A stretch of 64,000 nt of DNA from CAINDI01 sp037127585 (GTDB taxonomy: Bacteria > Verrucomicrobiota > Verrucomicrobiia > Palsa-1439), in assembly GCA_037127585.1 (NCBI GenBank), contig JBAXYB010000004.1:5796-69795 (forward strand), in the 5' to 3' direction. Position 1 is the first letter of the stretch, and each line of letters begins with the position of its first letter. Below are positions 15,336 through 22,746 of this stretch, in pieces. A program made the translations under genes and the position numbers. The notes under the pieces are model-generated. The model did not search any database. It worked only from the letters and a program-made list of their open reading frames with translations, and had not been told where the DNA came from.

Positions 15336-18300
15336 ATGAGCACCGACCGCACTCAATTACTTTTTGACGCCCTAAACCAAAGCATTCTCGTGCTCGACGG
15401 CGCGATGGGAACGATGATCCAGAATCGCGACCTGACCGCCGCCGACTTCGGCGGACCGGCACTCGAAGGTTGCAACGAAAACCTCGTACTCACCCGCCCC
15501 GATGTCATTCGCGATATCCACCGGCAATACTACGCCGCCGGCGCGCACATCGTCGAAACGAACACCTTCGGCGCGACGCCACTCGTGCTCGCGGAGTACG
15601 GTTTGCAGGACAAATGCCGGGAGATCAATGTCGCCGCCGCCCGGCTGGCTCGGGAAGCAGCCATCGAGTTCAACGGTTTCGTGGCCGGCTCAATCGGGCC
15701 AACGACAAAAGCCATCACCGTGACCGGCGGCGTGACGTTTCAGCAACTGGTTGAGAATTTCCATGCCCAAGCCCTCGGATTGATCGAAGGCGGCGCCGAT
15801 CTGTTGCTCGTGGAAACTTGTCAGGACACGCGCAACATCAAAGCCGCGCTCATTGGCATCGCCCAGACCGGCAGCAAGATTCCCGTGATGGTCTCCGGGA
15901 CGATTGAGCCGATGGGCACGATGCTGGCCGGGCAGGCGGCGGAAGCGTTGGTCGCCTCGTTGCAGCATGTGGAACTGTTGGCCATCGGCTTGAACTGCGC
16001 GACCGGCCCGGAGTTCATGACCGATCACATTCGGACCATTCATCAGATGACGAACGCGCGCGTGTCGTGTTACCCGAACGCCGGTCTGCCCAACGAGGAA
16101 GGTTTGTACCTCGAAACGCCAACCTCGCTCGCGACGGCGCTGGAGCGGTTCGTCAAGAACGGCTGGCTCAATATCATCGGCGGCTGCTGCGGGACGACAC
16201 CGGCTCACATCAAAGCCATCGCGGAGATGGTTGCCGGCAAGGAACCGCGCCGGCATCGCGGAGAACGGAAATCATGGTACAGCGGCATCGAATTGGTCGA
16301 AGCCAGCGACGACACCCGGCCGTTGATCGTCGGCGAACGGACCAACGAAGTCGGCTCGCGCGCGTTCAAGCGACTCATCACGGAAGAAAAGTTCGAGGAA
16401 GCCAGCGAGATTGCTCGGGCGCAGGTCAAGCACGGCGCGCACATCATCGATATCAACCTCGAAAACACCGACCGGGACGAGTTGCTGGACATCGACCGGT
16501 TCTACGAGAAGGTCATTCACAAAGTCAAAGCGCCGATCATGATCGACTCGACCAACCCAAAGTCTGTCGAGCGCGCCCTCACCTATTGCCAAGGCAAGAG
16601 CATCATCAACTCGATCAACTTCGAGGATGGCGAGGAGAAGTTTAACCACATCCTCCCCCTCGTACACCGGTACGGCGCCGCGGTGATCATCGGTTCGATC
16701 GACGAAGACAAATTGCAGGCGCAAGCCATCACCCGCGAACGCAAACTCGCCATCGCCCAACGCGCGCACAAGTATTGCATCGAACACGGCATCCCGGAAG
16801 AAGACCTCATTTTCGACCCGCTCGTTTTCCCCTGCGCGACTGGCGACGAGAATTATATTGGCAGCGCCGTCGAGACGATCGAAGGCGTGCGGCTCATCAA
16901 AGAAAACTTGCCGCGCTGCAAAACTGTCCTCGGCGTCAGCAACGTCAGCTTCGGTTTACCGGCAGCCGCCCGCGAAGTCATCAATTCAGTCTTCCTCTAT
17001 CATTGTTCCCGTGCCGGCCTTGACCTCGCCATCGTCAACGCCGAGAAACTGGAACGTTACCCGAGCATCCCCGACGTCGAAAAGAAGCTCACGGAAGATT
17101 TACTCCACAACTATCCACCCGCCGGCATGGACGCGCCAAAGGATTACCGGCAGCAGACCAAGGAACAACGCGCCGCGATCAACCAGCATCACATCGCCGC
17201 CATCAGCGAACACTTCCGCGGCGCGGAGAGTCGCGTAAAGAAGAAGACCTCCGATTTGCCGCTCGATGGCCGGCTCGCCAATTACATTCTCGAAGGCACG
17301 AAGGAAGGGCTCATCCCCGACCTTGACCTGAAACGCGCAGAAGGCGCGACCCCGCTCGACATCATCAACGGCCCGCTCATGGACGGCATGAAAGAAGTCG
17401 GCCGGTTGTTCAACGCCAACGAACTGATCGTCGCCGAAGTCCTCCAATCCGCCGAAGCGATGAAGGCCGCCGTCAACCACCTCGAACAGTTCATGGAAAA
17501 GAAGTCGGACTCGACCAAGGGCAAAGTCCTGCTCGCCACCGTCAAAGGCGACGTGCATGACATTGGCAAGAACCTCGTCGAAATCATTCTCTCGAACAAC
17601 GGCTTCCACGTCATCAATCTCGGCATCAAAGTTCCGCCCGAAGATTTGATCAAGGCGTACAAGGAACACCAGCCCGACGCCATCGGCTTGAGTGGCTTGC
17701 TCGTCAAGAGCGCCCAGCAAATGGTCATCACCGCCGGTGACCTCAAACAAGCCGGCATCACCGTCCCGATGCTCGTCGGCGGCGCAGCGTTGAGCGACAA
17801 ATTCACCCGCAACCGGATTGCGCCGAGCTACGAACAAGTCGTCATCTACTGCAAAGACGCCATGACCGGCTTGGCGATGATGAATAACCTGATGGACCCG
17901 GCCCAGCGCGAAAAAGTCGTCGAAGCCCACAAGCCGGTCGCCGTCGCTGTTGTCGAACCCGAAGCGGAGGAATTCCCCGAAACCACGCACCGCAGCATCC
18001 GCATCCACGAGGAGCTGCCATTACCCGTGCCCTACCCCGACCGGAAAGTGCGCGACGTTCCCCAGCTCCGCGAGATTTGGGAATACATCAATCCGCAGAT
18101 GCTCTACGTCCGGCATCTCGGCTTCAAAACCAACTACGAGAAAGCCCTCGCCGCTCGTGACCCAAAAGCGCTGGAGCTTTACAACCTCGTCGAAGAAGTC
18201 AAAGTCGAAGCCGCGAAGTTCATGAAAGTGAAAGCCGTCTGGCAATTCTTCGAGGCGGAGGTGGATGGTAACAGCATCAAGCTGTTTTCGCCGCCGCGCC

Positions 18301-18815
18301 CACTCGCCGCCGCGCCCATTCATGTGTTTAACTTCCACCGGCAACGCAAACCTGACGGGCTGTGTTTGGCCGACTACATCAATGCCCCACATGATTCCGT
18401 GGCGATGTTCGTCGTCGGTGCCGGCACCGGCATCCGGCAACGCGCCGAGGAATACAAAGCGCAAGGTGAATACCTCAAGTCCCACGCGCTCCAAGCCCTC
18501 GCCATCGAGACCGCTGAAGGTTGTGCTGAGTGGTTGCACCGGCGCATCCGGGAAGACTGGGGTTTCCCAGACCCCGCCGACATGACGATGCTCAACCGGT
18601 TCACGACCAAATACCGGGGCCGCCGCTACAGCTTCGGCTACCCGGCCTGCCCCGCGCTCGAAGACCAAGCCGGCATCTGGAAGCTGCTCAAGCCGGAAGA
18701 GATTGGAGTTCAACTCACGGAAGGTTTCATGATGGACCCGGAAGCATCGGTAAGCGCTTTGGTATTCCACCACACCGATTGCGCGTACTTTGGGGTTGGC
18801 GATACCGGAGAGTAG
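15336..18815 (+). CDS. metH: Cobalamin-dependent methionine synthase
   Basis: From the ATG at 15336 the protein is 1159 residues. An upstream extension would only translate the palindrome. Domains in order: homocysteine/zinc barrel (1-330, Cys near 220 and the pair in 'GGCCGTTPAH' near 283), methyl-tetrahydrofolate barrel (about 350-620, 'LIVGERTNEVGSRAF'), B12 cap, B12 domain with 'GDVHDIGKN' near 740, and SAM-dependent activation domain ('LREIWEYINPQMLYVRHLGF', 'YRGRRYSFGYPACP'). It transfers methyl from methylcobalamin to homocysteine. Its last codons (PEEIGVQLTEGF.../VSALVFHH...) recur twice downstream. Confidence 0.96.
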   Translation: MSTDRTQLLFDALNQSILVLDGAMGTMIQNRDLTAADFGGPALEGCNENLVLTRPDVIRDIHRQYYAAGAHIVETNTFGATPLVLAEYGLQDKCREINVAAARLAREAAIEFNGFVAGSIGPTTKAITVTGGVTFQQLVENFHAQALGLIEGGADLLLVETCQDTRNIKAALIGIAQTGSKIPVMVSGTIEPMGTMLAGQAAEALVASLQHVELLAIGLNCATGPEFMTDHIRTIHQMTNARVSCYPNAGLPNEEGLYLETPTSLATALERFVKNGWLNIIGGCCGTTPAHIKAIAEMVAGKEPRRHRGERKSWYSGIELVEASDDTRPLIVGERTNEVGSRAFKRLITEEKFEEASEIARAQVKHGAHIIDINLENTDRDELLDIDRFYEKVIHKVKAPIMIDSTNPKSVERALTYCQGKSIINSINFEDGEEKFNHILPLVHRYGAAVIIGSIDEDKLQAQAITRERKLAIAQRAHKYCIEHGIPEEDLIFDPLVFPCATGDENYIGSAVETIEGVRLIKENLPRCKTVLGVSNVSFGLPAAAREVINSVFLYHCSRAGLDLAIVNAEKLERYPSIPDVEKKLTEDLLHNYPPAGMDAPKDYRQQTKEQRAAINQHHIAAISEHFRGAESRVKKKTSDLPLDGRLANYILEGTKEGLIPDLDLKRAEGATPLDIINGPLMDGMKEVGRLFNANELIVAEVLQSAEAMKAAVNHLEQFMEKKSDSTKGKVLLATVKGDVHDIGKNLVEIILSNNGFHVINLGIKVPPEDLIKAYKEHQPDAIGLSGLLVKSAQQMVITAGDLKQAGITVPMLVGGAALSDKFTRNRIAPSYEQVVIYCKDAMTGLAMMNNLMDPAQREKVVEAHKPVAVAVVEPEAEEFPETTHRSIRIHEELPLPVPYPDRKVRDVPQLREIWEYINPQMLYVRHLGFKTNYEKALAARDPKALELYNLVEEVKVEAAKFMKVKAVWQFFEAEVDGNSIKLFSPPRPLAAAPIHVFNFHRQRKPDGLCLADYINAPHDSVAMFVVGAGTGIRQRAEEYKAQGEYLKSHALQALAIETAEGCAEWLHRRIREDWGFPDPADMTMLNRFTTKYRGRRYSFGYPACPALEDQAGIWKLLKPEEIGVQLTEGFMMDPEASVSALVFHHTDCAYFGVGDTGE

Positions 18816-18853
18816 ATGTCCAAGTATTGCGAGCTCTGACAGGTCTTGGTAGG

Positions 18854-19054
18854 ATGTTGGTCGATGAATCTGCACCTCGACGAAACGATCCGCCGCAGAC
18901 GCCCGATGAACGCGTCGAGACGTTGATGGCTGCACTACGGGAGGTCGAAGCGCGCGGAATGTGGCCGAGGATTGATCGCAAAGCTAAGGAGCAGCGCATT
19001 ATTCAGGGCCTTCATGCTGCTCGGATTGCCCGGAAGAAATCGGCGTGCAGTTGA
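18854..19054 (+). CDS. Small uncharacterised ORF between metH and its second tail copy
   Basis: The frame gives 66 residues ('MLVDESAPRRNDPP...ERVETLMAALREVEARGMW'), helical and charged, about the size of an antitoxin. The last ten residues come from reading the second metH tail in another frame. I do not recognise the family and there is only a weak ribosome site. It is the only coding candidate in the first spacer (18816-19029). Confidence 0.35.
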   Translation: MLVDESAPRRNDPPQTPDERVETLMAALREVEARGMWPRIDRKAKEQRIIQGLHAARIARKKSACS

Positions 19055-19227
19055 CCGAAGGATTCATACTGAACCCGGGAATCGAGCGACGAGGGCAGTA
19101 GCGAGATGACGTTGTGTCGTTTCAACGCCCGAAGGGTGTTGCGCGCGGGAGCGAGCAACATCAACCCAGCGTCAGCGCACTCGTGTTTCACCACCCCGAT
19201 TGCGCGTACTTCGGCGTCGAGACGTAA
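19030..19227 (+). pseudogene. metH 3'-end copy 2, interrupted by a 91-nt insertion
   Basis: 19030-19077 encodes 'PEEIGVQLTEGFILNP' and 19168-19227 encodes 'SVSALVFHHPDCAYFGVET' plus stop, both in the same phase. These match residues of the real MetH end (PEEIGVQLTEGFMMDP, VSALVFHHTDCAYFGV). Most nucleotide differences are at third codon positions, so this tail evolved under protein-level selection before being stranded here. A 91-nt insert with an in-frame TAG splits it. There is no start codon, so it is a remnant. Confidence 0.85.
19077..19167. repeat. 91-nt insertion within metH tail copy 2
   Basis: The insert separates the two conserved halves of the tail and is flanked by AACCC (19072-19076 and 19163-19167), possibly a 5-bp target duplication. 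It contains a partial palindrome CAACGCCC...GGGTGTTG. It is too short to encode a transposase, so a small non-autonomous element is inferred. Confidence 0.45.
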
Positions 19228-19266
19228 CGGAATAAACCACAGAGGCACAGGGGTCGCAGAGTCGTT

Positions 19267-19296
19267 GGTAGGGACGGCTCGCCGAGCCGTCCGCTC
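19267..19296. repeat. Short palindromic repeat before the TA module
   Basis: GGTAGGGACGGCTCG followed by CGAGCCGTCC forms a tight hairpin. It begins like the repeats at 11563 and 30475 (GGTAGGG/GTAGGGC). It lies in the 118-nt gap upstream of the three-gene TA cluster. Confidence 0.6.
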
Positions 19297-19345
19297 TGGC
19301 AGACTCAATCTTGATTACCGGGCCACAGCCAGTTAATCTATCGAC

Positions 19346-19528
19346 ATGGCTACGGCAAACATCAAGGCTGACTTGAAAGAGATTGCGGAGCACTTACCGG
19401 TGACGTCTTCCTACACGGATGCGATGTACGAGTTGTCCTTTCGCATGAAGATTACCCACGCGAAGCAGGCCGCCAATGAAGGCCGGGTTATCCCTCACGC
19501 GGAAGTGAAGCGAGGATTTCACCTATGA
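19346..19528 (+). CDS. Small antitoxin-like protein, first gene of TA cluster
   Basis: This 60-residue protein ('KADLKEIAEHLPVTSSYTD', then 'MYELSFRMKITHAKQAANE' and 'GRVIPHAEVKRGF') has the look of small antitoxins whose end reads G-R-V-x-P-H-x-E-V. Such proteins typically pair with RelE/ParE toxins. It overlaps the next gene by 4 nt, and that gene overlaps a ParE-like toxin by 4 nt, so three genes are translationally coupled. Family membership is inferred from pattern rather than from a known motif. Confidence 0.6.
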   Translation: MATANIKADLKEIAEHLPVTSSYTDAMYELSFRMKITHAKQAANEGRVIPHAEVKRGFHL

Positions 19529-19758
19529 GCAAATCGGAGATTCTGAGCGAATTGCCGAACCTCAGCGCCAAGGAACGACGGGAGATTCTCGACAGTCTCT
19601 TGCAGCTTGAGGGCGCAGGCTGGCTGGATGCGGCTGATCTCACCGACGAAGAACGCCAACTCATCGAATCCCGTCTCGAAGCTCATCGCCAGAATCCTGA
19701 CGCTGCCATCCCATGGGAAGACGTCGAAGCGAAACTGATCGCACGCTTCGGCAAATGA
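19525..19758 (+). CDS. Addiction-module antitoxin (PF09720-like)
   Basis: The 77-residue protein has the arrangement of 'putative addiction module component' antitoxins: an N-terminal helical part ('LSAKERREILDSLLQLE'), then 'LTDEERQLIESRLEAHRQNP' and the C-terminal 'AAIPWEDVEAKLIARF', which resembles the W-x-x-V/E-x-x-L end of that family. It should neutralise the following ParE-like toxin by binding it. It lacks an obvious separate DNA-binding domain. The ATG overlaps the previous stop by 4 nt. Confidence 0.78.
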   Translation: MSKSEILSELPNLSAKERREILDSLLQLEGAGWLDAADLTDEERQLIESRLEAHRQNPDAAIPWEDVEAKLIARFGK

Positions 19759-20066
19759 GCTACCGGCTCAACGCCCGTCCTGAAGTTTCTCCAGACATTC
19801 TCGAGGCCGCCGATTGGTACGAACGTCAGCAACCGGACTTGGGCGCGGACTTTGTCCGTGAAGTCCGACACAGTATCCAATCACTGCGCGTCAATCCCTT
19901 GCTGTACCGGATTCGACATGCAAAATGGCGCGTCCGGTGGGTACTACTCCATCGCTTCCCGTATCAAATTGTCTTCGTCGTCGATGGTGAACTGATTACG
20001 ATTCTTGCCGTGATGCACGCCAAGCGACATGACCGCCACTGGCGTGAACGAGCGAAAGCCGGATGA
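19755..20066 (+). CDS. RelE/ParE-family toxin
   Basis: The 103-residue protein starts with ATG at 19755, overlapping the antitoxin stop by 4 nt. The fold signature is visible: 'EVSPDILEAADWYERQQPDLGADFVREV' (two helices; key parts 'DWYE' and 'FVREV'), then strands 'YRIRHAKWRVRWVLLHRFPY' and 'IVFVVDGELITILAVMHAKR'. RelE toxins cleave mRNA on ribosomes while ParE toxins poison gyrase; this cannot be decided here. The module lies between metH tail copies 2 and 3. Confidence 0.88.
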   Translation: MSYRLNARPEVSPDILEAADWYERQQPDLGADFVREVRHSIQSLRVNPLLYRIRHAKWRVRWVLLHRFPYQIVFVVDGELITILAVMHAKRHDRHWRERAKAG

Positions 20067-20095
20067 GCCGCCTCCGAATATTTCTTAAGCGCTTG

Positions 20096-20114
20096 CCCCG
20101 AATCCTTTTCGGGG
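20096..20114. repeat. Hairpin at the junction of the TA cluster and metH tail copy 3
   Basis: CCCCGAA-TCCTT-TTCGGGG is a perfect 7-bp stem with a 5-nt loop, located exactly where the third metH tail begins. There is no T-run after it, so it is not a standard terminator. It may mark the cassette boundary. Confidence 0.5.
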
Positions 20115-20179
20115 TCAGCGCGCTGGTGTTCCATCACACGGATTGCAACTATTTTGGCGTGGGTGATGTAGGCGATTAA
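20114..20179 (+). pseudogene. metH 3'-end copy 3
   Basis: The 21 codons 'VSALVFHHTDCNYFGVGDVG' + D and a TAA repeat the last 21 codons of MetH. Against copy 1, 45 of 63 bases match. Of the 14 codons that differ, 11 are synonymous, a sign of divergence under selection in a functional gene. Nothing upstream of the junction resembles MetH, so only the extreme 3' end is present. Confidence 0.85.
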
Positions 20180-20254
20180 GATAGGCACGGGCTTGTGCCA
20201 ACTGAAGTTTTCACAATCAGTCTAATTTCTTCATGTGCGAGGCGATCTTGCATA

Positions 20255-20365
20255 GTGTCCTAATCTGGACCGACGTTGTAGCCGAAGCGTGAGCTTCGGG
20301 CGTCAGCATGCGAATCCCGAAGCTCACGCTTCGGCTACAGGAAAGGCTGGGAGAAATTAGGACAC
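20255..20365. mobile_element. Composite inverted-repeat element (MITE-like)
   Basis: GTGTCCTAAT (20255-20264) and its exact complement ATTAGGACAC (20356-20365) bracket an inner palindrome TGTAGCCGAAGCGTGAGC...GCTCACGCTTCGGCTACA (20277-20339). The 111-nt unit has no coding capacity. Its layout suggests a non-autonomous element mobilised in trans, or a palindromic repeat that inserted into an older inverted repeat. A similar nested layout occurs at 36991-37116. Confidence 0.6.
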
Positions 20366-20374
20366 CACCGGGAG

Positions 20375-20403
20375 TTGCAATCGAAGTTCCCGACCACTAA
20401 AGT
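20375..20403 (+). promoter_or_regulatory. Promoter of the FKBP gene, leaderless
   Basis: TTGCAA (20375-20380), 17-nt spacer, TAAAGT (20398-20403), then 6 nt to the ATG at 20410. The same boxes and spacing occur before the LysM gene at 51099. Confidence 0.65.
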
Positions 20404-20409
20404 CCACGC

Positions 20410-20892
20410 ATGAAACTGAATCTGCTCTCGTTCACTACTTCCCTGGCTTTCTGCCTGATCGTCCTGACTTCGGCGTGCGCGAAGAGTGACGAGGCTTCGA
20501 ATTCGAACGCACCGGCGCAAGCGCCGGCCAAAACTGAGCCGGCCAAACCGGCGACGGAGGTTAAGGTGACCGAGTTGAAAACTGAAGAGATCAAGGTCGG
20601 GACCGGCGCAGAAGCCGTGGCCGGCAAGACTGTGTCGGTGCATTACACCGGCTGGCTGGTGGACGGGACGAAGTTTGATTCGTCGAAAGATCGCGGGCAG
20701 CCGTTTAGTTTCCCGCTCGGCGGCGGGCGGGTCATCAAAGGTTGGGATCAAGGCGTGGCCGGCATGAAAGTCGGCGGGACGCGCAAGCTCACCATCCCGG
20801 CCAGCCTCGGCTACGGCGACCGGGGTGCTGGCGGCATTATTCCTCCCGGCGCGACGCTGGTATTCGAGGTCGAGTTACTCGGCGTGAATTGA
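20410..20892 (+). CDS. FKBP-type peptidyl-prolyl isomerase, lipoprotein
   Basis: The 160-residue protein begins with a lipoprotein signal ending in 'LTSAC' (Cys23), so it is probably lipid-anchored. After an Ala/Pro/Lys-rich spacer (about 25-60) comes one complete FKBP domain: 'VSVHYTGWLVDGTKFDSS', 'FSFPLGGGRVIKGWDQGV', 'IPASLGYGDRGAGGIIPPGA', 'LVFEVELLGV'. It accelerates cis-trans proline isomerisation in envelope proteins. It has its own leaderless promoter and is convergent with the opp operon, ending 7 nt before the oppF stop. Confidence 0.95.
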   Translation: MKLNLLSFTTSLAFCLIVLTSACAKSDEASNSNAPAQAPAKTEPAKPATEVKVTELKTEEIKVGTGAEAVAGKTVSVHYTGWLVDGTKFDSSKDRGQPFSFPLGGGRVIKGWDQGVAGMKVGGTRKLTIPASLGYGDRGAGGIIPPGATLVFEVELLGVN

Positions 20893-20899
20893 ACCGGCG

Positions 20900-21799
20900 T
20901 TAGACTTCCGTCGCGACCCAGTGACCGGGTTCGGCTTCCCGCCAATCAACCGGCTTGTCTTGAACGCGGCGCCGCGCTTCTTCTGGCGAAATATCATCGA
21001 GCACAATCCGTTGCCGGCGCCGGGCGGGGTCGATGTCCGGGACCGCCGACAGTAACGCTTGCGTGTAACGATGCAGCGGGTTCGAGTAAATCTGCTCGGC
21101 ACTGGCTTCCTCGACGATTTTGCCAAAATACATCACCAGCACGCGGTCGCTGATGTGTTCGACAACCGCTAAGTCGTGCGCCACGAAAAGATAAGTGAGC
21201 TTGAATTTTTCCTGGAGGTCTTGCAGGAGATTGATGATCTGCGCTTGGACGCTGACGTCGAGCGCACTCACCGGCTCGTCGCAGACGATGAACTTCGGTT
21301 GCACCGCCAATGCGCGGGCAATGCCGATGCGTTGACGCTGGCCGCCGCTGAACTCATGCGGATACCGGCGCGCGTGCTCGGGGGCGAGGCCGACCGACTT
21401 CAACAAGTCAGCAACCCGGTCGCGCTCTTCCGCTTTGCCGGTGCAGAGTTTGTGAATGCGGAGCGGTTCGGCGATGATGTTGCCGACGGTCATGCGCGGG
21501 TTGAGCGAACCGTACGGGTCTTGGAAAATCATCTGCGCTTGCCGGCGAAAGGCGCGCATGTCGGTGATGGGTTGACCGGCAAATTGGACTTCGCCGGCAG
21601 TCGGTTCGATCAACTGGAGGATTGTGCGCCCGAGGGTTGTTTTGCCGCAGCCAGACTCGCCAACCAGACCGACGCACTCGCCTTCATTGATGGCGAACGA
21701 CACGCCGTCGACTGCTCGCACCCAGCCGACCGGACGTTGCAGGATGCCGGCTTTGATGGGGAAATGCGTCTTGAGATCTTTGACTTGGACGAGGCTCAC
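20900..21799 (-). CDS. oppF: Oligopeptide/dipeptide ABC transporter ATP-binding protein (OppF-like)
   Basis: The 299-residue protein starts with GTG at 21799, forming a GTGA overlap with the previous stop; the longer frame would extend into oppD. It has Walker A 'GESGCGKTTLGR', signature 'SGGQRQRIGIARAL' and Walker B 'FIVCDEPVSALDVSVQ', plus the Opp-type C-terminal extension ('RRRQRIVLDDISPEEARRRV'). It powers peptide import with OppD. It is the last gene of the pgk-tpiA-secG-opp operon. Confidence 0.93.
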   Translation of the reverse strand: MSLVQVKDLKTHFPIKAGILQRPVGWVRAVDGVSFAINEGECVGLVGESGCGKTTLGRTILQLIEPTAGEVQFAGQPITDMRAFRRQAQMIFQDPYGSLNPRMTVGNIIAEPLRIHKLCTGKAEERDRVADLLKSVGLAPEHARRYPHEFSGGQRQRIGIARALAVQPKFIVCDEPVSALDVSVQAQIINLLQDLQEKFKLTYLFVAHDLAVVEHISDRVLVMYFGKIVEEASAEQIYSNPLHRYTQALLSAVPDIDPARRRQRIVLDDISPEEARRRVQDKPVDWREAEPGHWVATEV

Positions 21800-22746
21800 A
21801 GTTTCTCCCAGTAGGGACAGCGAACGTTGTCGATTAACTGCGGCTCGGGGTCGCGCGAGCAATCCGGTTGGACGCGGTCGCAGCGCGGGGCGAATTTGCA
21901 GCCCGCCGGTAGACGCGCAGCGCTCGGGACTGTGCCCGGGATGGATTGCAGCCGGGCAGCGCGTTCGCCGAGACGTGGAATGGAACGCATCAGTGCGGCG
22001 GTGTAGGGATGGCGGGGATTCTTGAGCAGTTCGGCAGATGGTGATTGTTCGACGACGCGGCCGGCGTACATGACGCAGACGTTGTCGGCAATGTCGCCCA
22101 CGATGCCGAGGTTGTGGGTGATGAGCAGGATGCTCATGCCGATCTCGCGTTTCAGATCTCTGAGCAAGTCGAGAATCTGCGCTTGAATGGTCACGTCGAG
22201 CGCGGTGGTCGGTTCGTCGGCGACGAGCAAGGCCGGGTTGCAGGCGAGGCCCATCGCGATCATGACGCGTTGTTGCATGCCGCCGCTGAGTTGATGCGGG
22301 TAATCGCGCAGTCGCCGCTCGGGGTCCGGGATGCGGACGAGTTTCAAAAGGCGGACGACTTCGGCATCGGTTGCGGCCTCGGGCCGGTGGAGTTGGAGTA
22401 CTTCCTTGATTTGATAGCCGATGCGGAAGACCGGGTTGAGCGAGGTGGCCGGCTCTTGAAAGATGTAGGAGATCTTCGCGCCGCGAATCGCGCGCAGCCG
22501 GTGTTTGTCCATCTTCAAAACGTCTTCACCGTCGAGGAGGACTTCGCCGCCTTTGTAAACGCCGGGCGGTGTGGCGACCAGTTTACCGAGCGCCAAGGCC
22601 GTCACGCTTTTGCCGCAACCGGATTCGCCGACGAGCGCGAGGGTCTCGCCTTTCTTGATCGCGAACGAAACGCCGTCGACAGCGCGGACTTCGCCTTCGT
22701 CGGTGAAGAAGCTGATTTGTAAGTTTTTGACTTCGAGCAGGCTCAT
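21796..22746 (-). CDS. oppD: Oligopeptide/dipeptide ABC transporter ATP-binding protein (OppD-like)
   Basis: From the ATG at 22746 ('MSLLEVKNLQISFFTDEGEV') the protein is 316 residues. Walker A 'GESGCGKSVTALALG', signature 'LSGGMQQRVMIAMGLA' and Walker B 'LLVADEPTTALDVTIQ' are intact. The C-terminal Cys-containing stretch 'GCKFAPRCDRVQPDC' is typical of OppD/DppD. It overlaps oppC and oppF by 4 nt each. Confidence 0.93.
   Translation of the reverse strand: MSLLEVKNLQISFFTDEGEVRAVDGVSFAIKKGETLALVGESGCGKSVTALALGKLVATPPGVYKGGEVLLDGEDVLKMDKHRLRAIRGAKISYIFQEPATSLNPVFRIGYQIKEVLQLHRPEAATDAEVVRLLKLVRIPDPERRLRDYPHQLSGGMQQRVMIAMGLACNPALLVADEPTTALDVTIQAQILDLLRDLKREIGMSILLITHNLGIVGDIADNVCVMYAGRVVEQSPSAELLKNPRHPYTAALMRSIPRLGERAARLQSIPGTVPSAARLPAGCKFAPRCDRVQPDCSRDPEPQLIDNVRCPYWEKL

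Noticed and set aside
18816..20179. Assembly duplication as the cause of the repeated metH tails
   Set aside because: The tails differ at many third codon positions and are separated by unique genes, so a collapsed or duplicated read artefact does not explain them.
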